Shown one piece after another: positions 1 through 9,157 of a DNA stretch of 64,000 bases (position 1 is its first letter; every line of letters begins with the position of its first letter). The notes under the pieces are model-generated. The model had not been told where the DNA came from and did not search any database. It saw nothing but the letters and a program-made list of their open reading frames with translations. The stretch is from Pseudomonas sp. UBA5706 (lineage in GTDB: Bacteria; Pseudomonadota; Gammaproteobacteria; Pseudomonadales; Pseudomonadaceae), in assembly GCF_002419965.1 (NCBI RefSeq), contig NZ_DIHC01000007.1, positions 62,001-126,000 of the forward strand, in the 5' to 3' direction. The position numbers and the translations under genes are program-made.

Positions 1-3000
1 TGATGCTGCGCGGCTGGCTCGCCGAGACGCGCAAGCTCACCAAAAAACGCAGAATTGACCTGCCTGCTGTGCTGAACGGTTTTTACTGCCTGGCGCTGAT
101 CGCCGAAAACGACCCCAAGCACCGGGCATCGCTCAAGCAAGCCATCGCCTTGGGCGAGAAGGAACGCTACGGCCGTGCCTATGAGGTTTTTGCTTATCTG
201 CTGCAACAGCTGCAAGGTGAGAAGTCTTCGCTCTCGTCCTCCTTTCTACCCGCCACATTAAATGGCCTGGACGGCTTGATGCTGGCCCTGGCCCTGTATT
301 GGTTGGATGCGCCTCAAGTACGCCAGGAAAAATGGCGCACCCTCTTGCAGGATTACCGTGATCAATTGGCTCGGGATCACTACCTCTGGCTGGCGGCAGA
401 GTTCGACGCGTTGCTCGCCGTGCAATTCGGTCAGCCCCGGCAATATGCCGACGTGCATCAGCGCGCTGGACTGCAGCCACTGGTCGCACTTTGTCACCGG
501 CAGGAAGCCTGGGAGCATGCCCTCAACGCGTTAAGCCAACTCAGGCCTGGCAAGGTGCCGACCACCCCCCTGACCGAGGAGAAAAATACCCGACTGGCCT
601 GGACCCTTCTGCTCACCGATTACTGGAAAAAGGTCGAGCCTCGCGAGCAGAAGCGCAATGCAAAGGGCCAGTGGAGCAAGGGACGCACGGTGGCGCTCAA
701 GCGTCTGGTGGAGGACGGCGATTTGATGGATTTCCTCTGCGAGCAGGATCGGCAAACGATCAGCGCCATCCAGGTCAGCTATCACTACAGCAGCCCCGAG
801 TACGAACTGCCCGCCGTCCACGCCCTGCCCCGGCTGGTCGGCCACCCTGCGCTCTACTGGCAGGACGCGCCGGACGTGCGTATCGATCTGCAAGCGGGCC
901 AGGCCGCGCTGCACCTGCAGGCCCACGCTGAGCAGATTCGTGTGCACCTTGAACCTGAAGGCCTGCTCGACGCCGACGAGACCTATGTACACAAGGAGAC
1001 CCCGACTCGCCTGCTGGTCTACCCGGTCAGCCGGGAGCTGCGCAAGATTGCAGAAATCGTCGGCCACGGCCTGAACGTTCCGACCTCGGCAAAGGCGCAG
1101 TTGATCGAGGCCGTCAGCGCCATCGCCCCGCTTTTGCCTATCCACTCGGACATTCCTGAACTCACCGGGCATCTGGACCGCGAGCCCGCCGACACTCGTT
1201 TGTATGCGCATTTGCTGCCTCTGGCTGAAGGGGTGCGCCTGCAATTGCTAGTGCGTCCCCTGGCGGATGGCAGCTGGTTCCGCCCGGGACAGGGCGCGGA
1301 AAATCTGCTGGGCGAGCGCGACGGCAAAGCATTGCAGGTCTGCCGCGATCTGGCCGCTGAACGACACGCCCTGCAACAGGTATTGCAGAGTTGCCCAGGG
1401 CTCGCCTACGCCGACATGGACGGCCAGGAATGGCAGCTGGACCAGCCGCAGCATGCCCTGCAACTGCTCAGTGAATTGCATGCACTGGACGGCGCGCAAC
1501 TGCACTGCATCTGGCCGGAAGGCGAACGCATGCGGATCAACGCGCGTCCCGGCCTAACCCAGCTCAGGCTCGGGCTTCGCCAGCAAGGCGACTGGTTCGT
1601 GCTGCAAGGGAATATCACCCTGGACGACGGCAAGGTCATGCAGCTCAAGGAATTGATGGCGTTGCTTAACGCAAGCCCCGGACGCTTTCTGAGACTCAAC
1701 GAACGTGATTGGCTGGCGCTGGACGACAGCCTGCGCAAGCGCCTCGATGAACTGGCGCACCTGGCCGACCGAATCAGCGACGAAGGACTGCGCCTGAGCC
1801 CGCTCACCTCGCCGCTGCTCGCCAGCCTGGCAGAGGAAGTGGGGCAATTCGACGCCGACGCAAGCTGGCAGGCGCACCTCGACAAGCTACAGTCGTTGCG
1901 CCATTACCAACCGCAGGTGCCCGCCACGCTGCAAGCTGAGCTGCGCGATTACCAACACGATGGCTTCGTCTGGCTGTCGCGCCTTGCCCATTGGGGCGTC
2001 GGCGCCTGCCTGGCGGACGACATGGGCCTGGGCAAGACCGTACAGACCCTGGCCGTACTGCTGCAACGCGCCAGCCTGGGCCCACAACTGGTCGTGGCGC
2101 CGACGTCGGTCACGCTCAATTGGCAAGCCGAAAGCGCGCGCTTTGCTCCGGTTCTGAAGCTGCGGCTCTACCAACAGCAGCGCAGCTTGAGTGAGCTGGG
2201 CCCTGGCGATCTGGTCGTGGTCAGCTATGGTCTGCTGCAACTCGACACCGCAGCCTTCACCGAGCAACACTGGACCAGCGTGGTGCTGGACGAAGCGCAA
2301 GCGATCAAGAATGCACAGACCAAACGCTCCCAGACCGTCATGGCGCTGCAGGCTGACTTTCGCATGGTCGCCACCGGAACGCCGCTGGAGAATCATCTGG
2401 GCGAGTTGTGGAATCTGTTCCGGTTTATCAACCCGGGCCTGCTGGGCAGCCAGGAAGGCTTCGCCGCCCGCTTCGCAACGCCCATCGAGCAAGGCGACGT
2501 GGCGGCGCGCCGAGCCCTCAAGGCACTGATCCAGCCGTTTATCCTGCGTCGCCTGAAAAGCCAGGTGCTCGCAGAATTGCCGGCGCGCACCGAGATCACC
2601 TACAAGGTGCCGCTGTCGGATGAGGAAGCCCACCAGTACGAAGCCCTGCGCCAGCAGGCAGTAGATACGCTCTCGCGACTCGATCCGCAGCAAGGAAAAT
2701 CGATGCAGGTGCTGGCGGAGATCACTCGACTGCGACGCTTCTGCTGCCACCCCTCCCTCGTTTTGCCAGGCTCGACGCTGCAGAGCAGCAAGTTGCAGGC
2801 GTTCTCGGAAATCGTCGGTGAACTGCTGGAAAACCGGCACAAGGCGCTGGTCTTCAGCCAATTCGTCGACCATTTGAACATCGTCCGCGCCTGGCTCGAC
2901 CAGCAGGGCATCGCGTATCAATACCTCGACGGCGCGACGCCCGCCAAGGAACGGCTGAACCGGGTCAATGCCTTTCAAGCCGGGGTCGGCGACATCTTCC

Positions 3001-3293
3001 TGATCAGCCTCAAGGCCGGCGGCAGCGGACTCAACCTGACGGCTGCGGACTATGTGATTCACCTGGACCCCTGGTGGAACCCGGCGGTTGAAGATCAAGC
3101 CAGTGACCGTGCGCATCGCATGGGTCAACGACGGCCCGTGACGATCTACCGATTGGTGACTGAAAACAGCATCGAAGAGCAGATCGTCGGCTTGCACGGC
3201 CGTAAACGCGACCTGGCCGACAGCCTGCTGGACGGTGGGGAAATCAGCGCGAAACTGGATGCCGATGCACTGCTGGAACTGCTCAAGGGTTAG
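1..3293 (+). CDS. SNF2-family DEAD/DEAH helicase, 5' end outside window
   Basis: Large SWI2/SNF2-type ATPase, presumed to move on DNA or remodel DNA-protein complexes. At least 1096 residues are visible; the frame runs to the window edge, so the true start is probably upstream. The C-terminal half carries the two RecA lobes: motif I DDMGLGKT near residue 672 of the visible part, a DEAQ Walker B near 762, VATGTPLEN (motif III), then the helicase C lobe with GGSGLNLT and HRMGQRRPV (motif VI). The N-terminal ~600 residues are the variable region typical of bacterial SNF2 proteins with an N-terminal SWIM zinc finger; that finger, if present, lies upstream of the window. The exact cellular role is not known to me. 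Confidence 0.9.
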   Translation, partial: MLRGWLAETRKLTKKRRIDLPAVLNGFYCLALIAENDPKHRASLKQAIALGEKERYGRAYEVFAYLLQQLQGEKSSLSSSFLPATLNGLDGLMLALALYWLDAPQVRQEKWRTLLQDYRDQLARDHYLWLAAEFDALLAVQFGQPRQYADVHQRAGLQPLVALCHRQEAWEHALNALSQLRPGKVPTTPLTEEKNTRLAWTLLLTDYWKKVEPREQKRNAKGQWSKGRTVALKRLVEDGDLMDFLCEQDRQTISAIQVSYHYSSPEYELPAVHALPRLVGHPALYWQDAPDVRIDLQAGQAALHLQAHAEQIRVHLEPEGLLDADETYVHKETPTRLLVYPVSRELRKIAEIVGHGLNVPTSAKAQLIEAVSAIAPLLPIHSDIPELTGHLDREPADTRLYAHLLPLAEGVRLQLLVRPLADGSWFRPGQGAENLLGERDGKALQVCRDLAAERHALQQVLQSCPGLAYADMDGQEWQLDQPQHALQLLSELHALDGAQLHCIWPEGERMRINARPGLTQLRLGLRQQGDWFVLQGNITLDDGKVMQLKELMALLNASPGRFLRLNERDWLALDDSLRKRLDELAHLADRISDEGLRLSPLTSPLLASLAEEVGQFDADASWQAHLDKLQSLRHYQPQVPATLQAELRDYQHDGFVWLSRLAHWGVGACLADDMGLGKTVQTLAVLLQRASLGPQLVVAPTSVTLNWQAESARFAPVLKLRLYQQQRSLSELGPGDLVVVSYGLLQLDTAAFTEQHWTSVVLDEAQAIKNAQTKRSQTVMALQADFRMVATGTPLENHLGELWNLFRFINPGLLGSQEGFAARFATPIEQGDVAARRALKALIQPFILRRLKSQVLAELPARTEITYKVPLSDEEAHQYEALRQQAVDTLSRLDPQQGKSMQVLAEITRLRRFCCHPSLVLPGSTLQSSKLQAFSEIVGELLENRHKALVFSQFVDHLNIVRAWLDQQGIAYQYLDGATPAKERLNRVNAFQAGVGDIFLISLKAGGSGLNLTAADYVIHLDPWWNPAVEDQASDRAHRMGQRRPVTIYRLVTENSIEEQIVGLHGRKRDLADSLLDGGEISAKLDADALLELLKG

Positions 3294-3635
3294 AGGCCAG
3301 CCCAACGCACCCAGCCCCCCCGGACCTTGTGCAAGGCATTTATGCCAGAGCAGGAATCAAAAGGGCACGCCGTCCGACCAGGTCCAAACGTCGGCTTAAT
3401 GGACATCGCCCGTTAGAGCCCCGATTCCCTCGGAATAAGGGGCTATAAGTCGTCACCGCAGCGATCGCTAATCACCACCGCACGCGCTGGCGCGTTTGAC
3501 TCTTGGTCAAACAACTCAAGGGGTTACGGGCCGATTTTATCTTGTTGGGCGCCGGGCGCTGGCTGACACTCAGGGGCGGTTCCGGGTTTCAGGCCCGGAT
3601 CACTGCTCCTTCGCCGAACAGAGATAATTAAAACA
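3294..3635. other. Intergenic region upstream of the APH-fold kinase gene
   Basis: No gene seen. It holds an interrupted hairpin at 3417-3444 (AGCCCC/GGGGCT outer arms, ATTCC/GGAAT inner arms, loop CTC) without a following T run, so it is not a clear terminator, and a TTTGAC-N5-GTCAAA inverted repeat at 3495-3511 that could be an operator for the kinase gene starting at 3636. Confidence 0.4.
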
Positions 3636-4835
3636 ATGACCAATATCCAAACTTCGCTGGCAGAGCGTTTGTACCCTGCAAGAGTTGGCAGACTGCCACG
3701 CCACCTGGACGATGTTACCCCGCAATGGCTCACAGGACTGTTGGCCAATCGCTACCCGGGCATCGTGGTCCATGACTTCAAGACGGTCGAGGTGCGTAAT
3801 GGGCATACGACCAAATTGCGCCTTGCCCTGGAACTGAACGATGTCGGCGTCGCTGCTGGGATTGCGCGGCATGTCTGCCTCAAATCCAATTGGTCGGAAG
3901 GCTTCGAAAGTGGCGAGATTTGTGAGTTGGAAGCTCGCTTCTATCACTTCGTGCGCGGCCAGCTGCATGTGCCCGTTGCCCAATCGTATTTTTCCGACTG
4001 GGACGGCGACGGCGGCGGTCGCGGCGTGGTGATGATGGAAGACCTGGCCTTGGCTCCCGGCGAGTTTGGTCACAGCACCCACCACCTTGGCATCGACGGG
4101 GTCGCCGCAGGCCTGGAGTCGCTGGCGACGCTGCATGCGGCGCATTGGAACAGCCCTCAATTGAAAGCGCAGAGCTGGTTGTCTGCATCGATGGCGCACC
4201 CGGTGGATTACGACCAGTTTCTGCGCATGTACAACTACATGAGATTGAACCTGCGCAAAGCCGAATATCAGGCGATTTTGCCGCGATGGATGTACGACAC
4301 ACCCGAACTGTTCTCCCACGCATTCGATGAACTGAGCGCCTTCGAGCTGGAGCAAAAGCAACCTATTTGCCTGGTGCACGGCGATTCGCATCAGGGCAAC
4401 AGCTTTTTGCGGCATAACGGCGAGCGCGTGTGGCTGGACTGGCAGTTAGTGCGCAAAGGTACGCCTTGGCGTGACATCGCTTATTTCATGCTCGGCGCGT
4501 TGACCATTGACGAGCGGCGCAGCAGCGCCTGGGATCTGGTCAGGGTCTACCGGGAAAAACTGATCAGCCTCGGCGCTGAAGGTGTCCTGAATCAGGATGC
4601 CGCATGGGAACAGTTCCGTCGGTGGCCCCTCTACGGGATGCAAGCGTGGCTGGCCAATGTCGATGAGTGGGGCCAACAGAACGGGGTCGAAATCGTCGAC
4701 CGTTTCTTTACCGCAGCCGAAGATTTTGAGTCGGTGAAGCTGCTGACCCTGGGCAAAAAGCCGCGGCGCACGCCAAGGCTTGGGGAAGACGCGCGGCAGG
4801 TGGTTGCGCATTTGCAGCATTTATTGGAGGACTGA
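3636..4835 (+). CDS. APH/ecdysteroid-kinase-like phosphotransferase
   Basis: Predicted small-molecule kinase of the aminoglycoside phosphotransferase/choline kinase fold, 399 residues. The Brenner motif HGDSHQGN begins at residue 248 (catalytic Asp and Mg-binding Asn) and is followed by the metal-binding Asp in WLDWQ near residue 267. The overall pattern resembles the ecdysteroid-kinase-like (CHK) branch rather than antibiotic-resistance enzymes. It is followed after 4 bases by a SnoaL/NTF2-like gene, so the two are probably co-transcribed, and the pair converges on a minus-strand catabolic operon. I infer a role in activating a hydroxylated substrate of that cluster; the substrate is unknown. 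A resistance role is not supported by the context. Confidence 0.75.
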   Translation: MTNIQTSLAERLYPARVGRLPRHLDDVTPQWLTGLLANRYPGIVVHDFKTVEVRNGHTTKLRLALELNDVGVAAGIARHVCLKSNWSEGFESGEICELEARFYHFVRGQLHVPVAQSYFSDWDGDGGGRGVVMMEDLALAPGEFGHSTHHLGIDGVAAGLESLATLHAAHWNSPQLKAQSWLSASMAHPVDYDQFLRMYNYMRLNLRKAEYQAILPRWMYDTPELFSHAFDELSAFELEQKQPICLVHGDSHQGNSFLRHNGERVWLDWQLVRKGTPWRDIAYFMLGALTIDERRSSAWDLVRVYREKLISLGAEGVLNQDAAWEQFRRWPLYGMQAWLANVDEWGQQNGVEIVDRFFTAAEDFESVKLLTLGKKPRRTPRLGEDARQVVAHLQHLLED

Positions 4836-4839
4836 GGCG

Positions 4840-5223
4840 ATGGACACCACCACTCTCGAAGCGAATAAAGCCTTGGTGCGCCGCTATTCACAGGCCGTGA
4901 TGGACGGCGACATGGACACACTGCTGGCGTTACAACATGCCGACGTCAAATGGTGGGTACTGGGTCGTGGCGATCTCAGCCGCGAGGCCTTCAACAATGC
5001 CGTGCGCAATGGGCTGTTAAGCGCGAAGAAACGCGTAGTGGTCATCACCGGGCTGACGGCCGAAGGCGATCGCGTGGCCTATGAGGCGCAGGGTGAGATG
5101 ACGTTCGAAGACCGGGTGTATCGCAACACCTACCACAACCTGTTGATCATCCGTGACGGGCTGATCGTGGAGGGTCGTGAGTACATGGACACCTTGGCGT
5201 CGACCCAGGCGCGCCTGCGCTGA
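4840..5223 (+). CDS. SnoaL/NTF2-like protein
   Basis: Small cone-fold protein of 127 residues, in the size range of SnoaL-like cyclases and ketosteroid-isomerase-like proteins. Visible features are the N-terminal helix VRRYSQAVMDGD, the HADVKWWV strand and a C-terminal VEGREYMDTL strand that lines the pocket in this fold. The ATG at 4840 follows TGGAGGACTGAGGCG, a good ribosome-binding site placed over the stop codon of the preceding kinase; an earlier in-frame start at 4780 would overlap the kinase and lacks such a site. The fold covers isomerases, dehydratases and non-enzymes, so the reaction is not predictable. The tight coupling to the kinase suggests both act on the same compound. Confidence 0.75.
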   Translation: MDTTTLEANKALVRRYSQAVMDGDMDTLLALQHADVKWWVLGRGDLSREAFNNAVRNGLLSAKKRVVVITGLTAEGDRVAYEAQGEMTFEDRVYRNTYHNLLIIRDGLIVEGREYMDTLASTQARLR

Positions 5224-5260
5224 AAACCGCGACGCGCTTGGTGCGCCCTTTAACCCTGAC

Positions 5261-6583
5261 TCAGCCGATAGACACCGCTTGCGCGCCCTCGGTTTGTGGG
5301 CGCTGCGGTTGTTTATCCGCCACCCACACCGGATAGCGCCCCATCGCCAATAGCAGCAACGCGCCCATGGCGAACCCGACCATGCAGAACGTCAGCATCG
5401 CGTGGTAGGAGCCTGTTCTCTCGAACAAGGCGCCGAACAGCAACGGCGAAATCGTGCTGCCGATGGCGGTAAAGCTCATGTGCAGGGCAAAGATCCGGCT
5501 GTAGTCGCGCAAGCCAAAGTAGCGCGCCATCAGATAAGACGCCACGTCCATCTCCGCACCCGCCCCCAGCCCGGCAAACACACATGCCAGAATCAGCAGC
5601 GGGATGCGCGCGCCCACGGCGATAAACAGCAGGCAACCGACCGCGGGCAGCATCAATACGAAGAACGCCACGCCCGGCGCCCATAACCGGTCCACCAGAT
5701 AACCGATGAACAAACGCCCGACGATCAGCGACATGCCGAACGCTCCGAAGACGCTGGCTGCCTCGGCGGCGGACAAGCCGCTGTCGCGCATCAGCGGCAC
5801 AGCATTGGTGATCATCCCCATCATCCCGAGCACAGCCAGAAAGAACGCGCAGTTAGCGATCCAGAAGCGCGCCGATCGCAGCGCTTCACGCAAGCTCAAA
5901 CCACTCACCTGTCGCGTTTGCGGCGCGTCGGCCAGTGCACTCGACCGGGCTGTCGGAACCGGGACCGACGCACGCATCCATAGCAGCGACAGGGGCAGCG
6001 TGATCAGCAGCGGCAACAGTGCAAGTCCCCAGAACCAGGCGCGCCAGCCCCACTGGCTGATCGCCCAACTCAATAACGAGGGCAAGATCAGCGCAGTCAG
6101 CCCGGTACCGCAGAGGATGACCGCCAGCGCCAGCCCTCGATTTTTCTCAAACCAGAGGCACGTCAACTGCGTCCAGGTGACGTGCAGCGTGCCCACGCCA
6201 GCGAACGCCAGTAACGCAAACCCCAGGTTCAGTTGCCAAAGATGACCGGTATTGAACGTCATCATGACGTACGCCAGCGCAAGCGCCAGCAGGGAGCCGA
6301 GGGTGATTGGCCGCAGGCCGTATCGTTTGTTCAGCCAGCCTGCCAGCTGGAAAGCCAGCACGGAACTGGCGTACTGAAACGCCGCAGCGGACTGAATCTC
6401 GCCGCGTGACCAGCCAAACGCTTCTTGCAGCGGCAGCACCAAGGTGCCAAAGGCATAGATCGGCGCAACGCCCACGGAGGTCGCAATGCCGATCAACGAG
6501 AGAATCAGCACCCGCCAGCCCTGTGCGAACTCGGTCCAGTCGACCGCAAGCGACACCTTGGGTTTATCAGCGAACGTGGCCAT
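5261..6583 (-). CDS. MFS transporter
   Basis: Inner-membrane major facilitator of 440 residues with about 12 hydrophobic segments. It resembles the oxalate/formate-antiporter and monocarboxylate-porter branch (GIATSVGVAPIYAFG in TM1 and a charged RYGLRP loop between TM2 and TM3). It is the last gene of a minus-strand operon: its start overlaps the end of the flavoprotein gene by 17 bases, which argues for coupled translation. Role inferred from position: import of the substrate, or export of a product, handled by the SDR and the flavoprotein. The specificity is not readable. Confidence 0.8.
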   Translation of the reverse strand: MATFADKPKVSLAVDWTEFAQGWRVLILSLIGIATSVGVAPIYAFGTLVLPLQEAFGWSRGEIQSAAAFQYASSVLAFQLAGWLNKRYGLRPITLGSLLALALAYVMMTFNTGHLWQLNLGFALLAFAGVGTLHVTWTQLTCLWFEKNRGLALAVILCGTGLTALILPSLLSWAISQWGWRAWFWGLALLPLLITLPLSLLWMRASVPVPTARSSALADAPQTRQVSGLSLREALRSARFWIANCAFFLAVLGMMGMITNAVPLMRDSGLSAAEAASVFGAFGMSLIVGRLFIGYLVDRLWAPGVAFFVLMLPAVGCLLFIAVGARIPLLILACVFAGLGAGAEMDVASYLMARYFGLRDYSRIFALHMSFTAIGSTISPLLFGALFERTGSYHAMLTFCMVGFAMGALLLLAMGRYPVWVADKQPQRPQTEGAQAVSIG

Positions 6584-8309
6584 CGAGCGACTCCCTTTCT
6601 TGTGATTGCGACGCTGGCTCAGCGGATGCGGCCTTGTCGTGCGACGCCAGATACATGGCCGCCAGATAACCGAAGGTCAGGCTCAAGGTGTTGTTCGCGC
6701 CATTGCCCGGTGCACGGCCTCGCCATAATGAGTTCATGTCCAGCCCGACTGCATGCAGGCCCGGTATCGGCCGATCATCGGCGTCGAGCACTCGGGCGTT
6801 CTGGTCGATGCGCAGACCGACGGTGGTGGTCGAATCACCGGGAAAAATCTTCACTGCGTAAAACGGCGCGTGACCGAGTACGCCCAGGCAGGGATTGGGG
6901 CGATGCGCCGGATCACCGAGCGGCAGATCGCCCTTGTCACGACCGCGATGAAAATCGTCATCCACGCCCGCTAACGCCTGCGCATTAAAGCGGGTCACGC
7001 TTGCCTGCAAGTTATCGGGGTTGACACCCATGCGCACCGCGAGGGCTTGCAGCGTCGGCGCGGTCAGGATGTAACCCTCACCTATCAAGCGCTGGAGCCC
7101 CCAACCGCCGGGACGCACCAGCCCCAGGCCGTATTTCTTGATGAAGCGGTGATCACAAATCAAGTGCGCGGGCACCGAGCCGGTGCGGTGCATGGGTTCA
7201 ACCAGATTGGTCGCCGCTTCGTTGCCGAACCGCCGGCCGTGTTGATTGACGGCGATGCATCCCGGCTTGCCCCTATCCAGGTACAGGTGCGGAAACTTGC
7301 GCACCTTGCCATTGGCTTGACGTAGCACCGATACCACGACCCACCCGGCATTGCTCAGGTTCTCCCCATCGAAGCGACCTCCGGCCCGTTGAGCGTGCTG
7401 CAGGCCGTCGCCGGTATTGCCTTCGGGCACCAGCGAAACGTGATGCTCGGCAAACGGGAAATATTCCCGACGCATCACCTCATTGGCCGAAAACCCGCCT
7501 GTGGCCAGCACCACTGCGCGTCGCGCGCGTATCTCGATAGGCCTTCCCTCGCGCAGCGCCACGACACCCTTGATGGCCCCACCTTCATTGATCAACTCCA
7601 GCATTGGCGTGTCTTTGCACAACGTCACGCCGGCATCCACTGCTGATTGCAACAGCCTCGCAGCCATCGCATTACCCATGGTCAAGCGCGTGCCACGTGG
7701 ATGACGTAGCCGGTCGAAAGCAAAGCGCAACGCCAGCCGCGCGATGTGCCTGAAGGATTTGAATGACTGGGTGAAACGGGCGATATGCGGCATGTCGGCA
7801 ATTGAGAACATCATCCCGCCCGGCGCGTTGAACTCCTTGAGCGGCGGCCTCAAAAGCGCAAACCAATCTCCCAGCTCACGCCCGTCGAACTCGACCGGGC
7901 ACAGCAATCGCCCCTCGCTCGAAGCCCCTTGCAATTGTGGATGCCAATCGGCAAAGCCGCGCTGCACGGCGAACTGCACCTGCGTATGAGCGTGCAGGTA
8001 ATCGACCATGCGTGGCGCGGCATCGATAAATGCGCGCAATAAATCCTTGCGCACGGTCGGCCCTACCACCGCCTCGGCATACTGCAACGCTAACTGCGGG
8101 TCATCCTCAAGCCCGGCCTCGGCGGCAAGGCGGTTACAGGGCACCCAAATGCCGCCGCCGGAAAGCGCCGTGGTGCCGCCGAAGTACTCGGTTTTTTCCA
8201 GCAGCAGCACGCGCAACCCCTGAGTGGCGGCAACCACCGCAGCGGTGAGCCCCGCGCCGCCTGAGCCAATCACCACCACATCGGTTTCAATTGCATTGGG
8301 GTCGCTCAT
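6567..8309 (-). CDS. FAD-dependent oxidoreductase, KstD/fumarate-reductase-like
   Basis: Flavoprotein of 580 residues with an N-terminal dinucleotide fold: VVVIGSGGAG at residues 11-20, followed by LLLEKTEYFGGTT, the pattern of the succinate dehydrogenase/fumarate reductase flavoprotein superfamily. The C-terminal FAD-closing segment GRAPGNGANNTLSLTFG near residue 540 and the overall length fit 3-ketosteroid delta-1-dehydrogenase-like enzymes, which desaturate ring ketones. It starts with a 4-base ATGA overlap on the SDR gene, so the two are translationally coupled. I infer a dehydrogenation of a cyclic or long-chain substrate in a catabolic route. Family membership is firm; the steroid assignment is only suggestive. 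Confidence 0.82.
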   Translation of the reverse strand: MSDPNAIETDVVVIGSGGAGLTAAVVAATQGLRVLLLEKTEYFGGTTALSGGGIWVPCNRLAAEAGLEDDPQLALQYAEAVVGPTVRKDLLRAFIDAAPRMVDYLHAHTQVQFAVQRGFADWHPQLQGASSEGRLLCPVEFDGRELGDWFALLRPPLKEFNAPGGMMFSIADMPHIARFTQSFKSFRHIARLALRFAFDRLRHPRGTRLTMGNAMAARLLQSAVDAGVTLCKDTPMLELINEGGAIKGVVALREGRPIEIRARRAVVLATGGFSANEVMRREYFPFAEHHVSLVPEGNTGDGLQHAQRAGGRFDGENLSNAGWVVVSVLRQANGKVRKFPHLYLDRGKPGCIAVNQHGRRFGNEAATNLVEPMHRTGSVPAHLICDHRFIKKYGLGLVRPGGWGLQRLIGEGYILTAPTLQALAVRMGVNPDNLQASVTRFNAQALAGVDDDFHRGRDKGDLPLGDPAHRPNPCLGVLGHAPFYAVKIFPGDSTTTVGLRIDQNARVLDADDRPIPGLHAVGLDMNSLWRGRAPGNGANNTLSLTFGYLAAMYLASHDKAASAEPASQSQERESLDGHVR

Positions 8310-9115
8310 GACATCGACTCCTCACCGACGGCACGCAGATTCGCCTCGGCGTAATGCGGCTGGCAGCTGTTTTTCCCGCCATTGATTTCGATGCATTCAC
8401 CGGTGATGTAACCCGACTCGTCCGAGGCCAGAAACGCCGTCAACGCGGCAATGTCTTCGGGCGTACCCAAGCGCGGGGTGAGCACGTAATGGCTGGCGAT
8501 CGCCAGGATATCCGGGGCCGTGGCGCGCATCGCCGGCGTGACGATGACCCCCGGCGCGATGGCATTGCAGCGCACACCCTGGCGACCATATTGGGCGGCG
8601 ATATAACGGGTCATATTGATGATGGCCGCCTTGCTGGTGCCATAGGCGATGCGCACCCTGTCACCGCGCAAGCCCGAGCCGGACGCGGTGTTGATGATCG
8701 AACCGCCTCCGGTCTCCATCATGCGCGCGATGGCGAATCGACAACTGAGCATGTAGCCGGTCAGGTTCACGTCGAGCGTTTTCTGCCAGACCTCCAGCGG
8801 GATCTCCAGCAGGTTCAGGTCTTGTCCATGTGTGGCAGGGTCGGTGACGGCGGTGTTGTTGTGCAGGATGTCGAGCCTGCCGAAATGCTGCACCGTCCGA
8901 TCGACCATGGCCTCGATGCTCGCGCCGTCGGCCGCATCGAACCAGACGGCCAGGCCGTTATCGCCCAGCGCGGCCGCCGCCCGTTCGGCGGCCTGCAGAT
9001 TGATATCGGCGCACACCACCTTCGCACCTTCACTTGCCAGTCGCAGGGCCGTTGCCGAACCAATCCCCCCGCCGCCACCGGTGACGATCGCCACCTTGCC
9101 TTCAAGTCGTTTCAT
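8306..9115 (-). CDS. SDR-family NAD(P)-dependent dehydrogenase
   Basis: Classical short-chain dehydrogenase of 269 residues. The coenzyme motif TGGGGGIG is at residues 12-19, the structural NNTA at 86-89, and the catalytic set is Ser145, Tyr158 and Lys162 (YGTSK). The acidic Asp after the second strand (VCADIN) favours NAD over NADP. It is the second gene of the operon that begins with the DUF1329 gene 42 bases upstream, and its stop overlaps the start of the flavoprotein. The probable reaction is oxidation of a secondary alcohol to the ketone that the flavoprotein could then desaturate; that order is inference. Confidence 0.85.
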   Translation of the reverse strand: MKRLEGKVAIVTGGGGGIGSATALRLASEGAKVVCADINLQAAERAAAALGDNGLAVWFDAADGASIEAMVDRTVQHFGRLDILHNNTAVTDPATHGQDLNLLEIPLEVWQKTLDVNLTGYMLSCRFAIARMMETGGGSIINTASGSGLRGDRVRIAYGTSKAAIINMTRYIAAQYGRQGVRCNAIAPGVIVTPAMRATAPDILAIASHYVLTPRLGTPEDIAALTAFLASDESGYITGECIEINGGKNSCQPHYAEANLRAVGEESMS

Positions 9116-9157
9116 CGTAGGTCCTCATGCGTTCCAGTTTCGTCGGTCAGGTGCGGC

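Noticed and set aside
1887..3305. 472-codon open frame antisense to the SNF2 helicase gene
   Set aside because: Its protein has no recognisable domain and the opposite strand encodes clear helicase motifs. High GC makes long antisense frames common.
3417..3444. Hairpin after the SNF2 gene as a terminator
   Set aside because: The stem is interrupted, lies over 120 bases from the stop and no T run follows.
3636..4835. APH-fold gene as an antibiotic-resistance determinant
   Set aside because: The sequence fits the ecdysteroid-kinase-like branch and the neighbours are catabolic, with no mobile element nearby.
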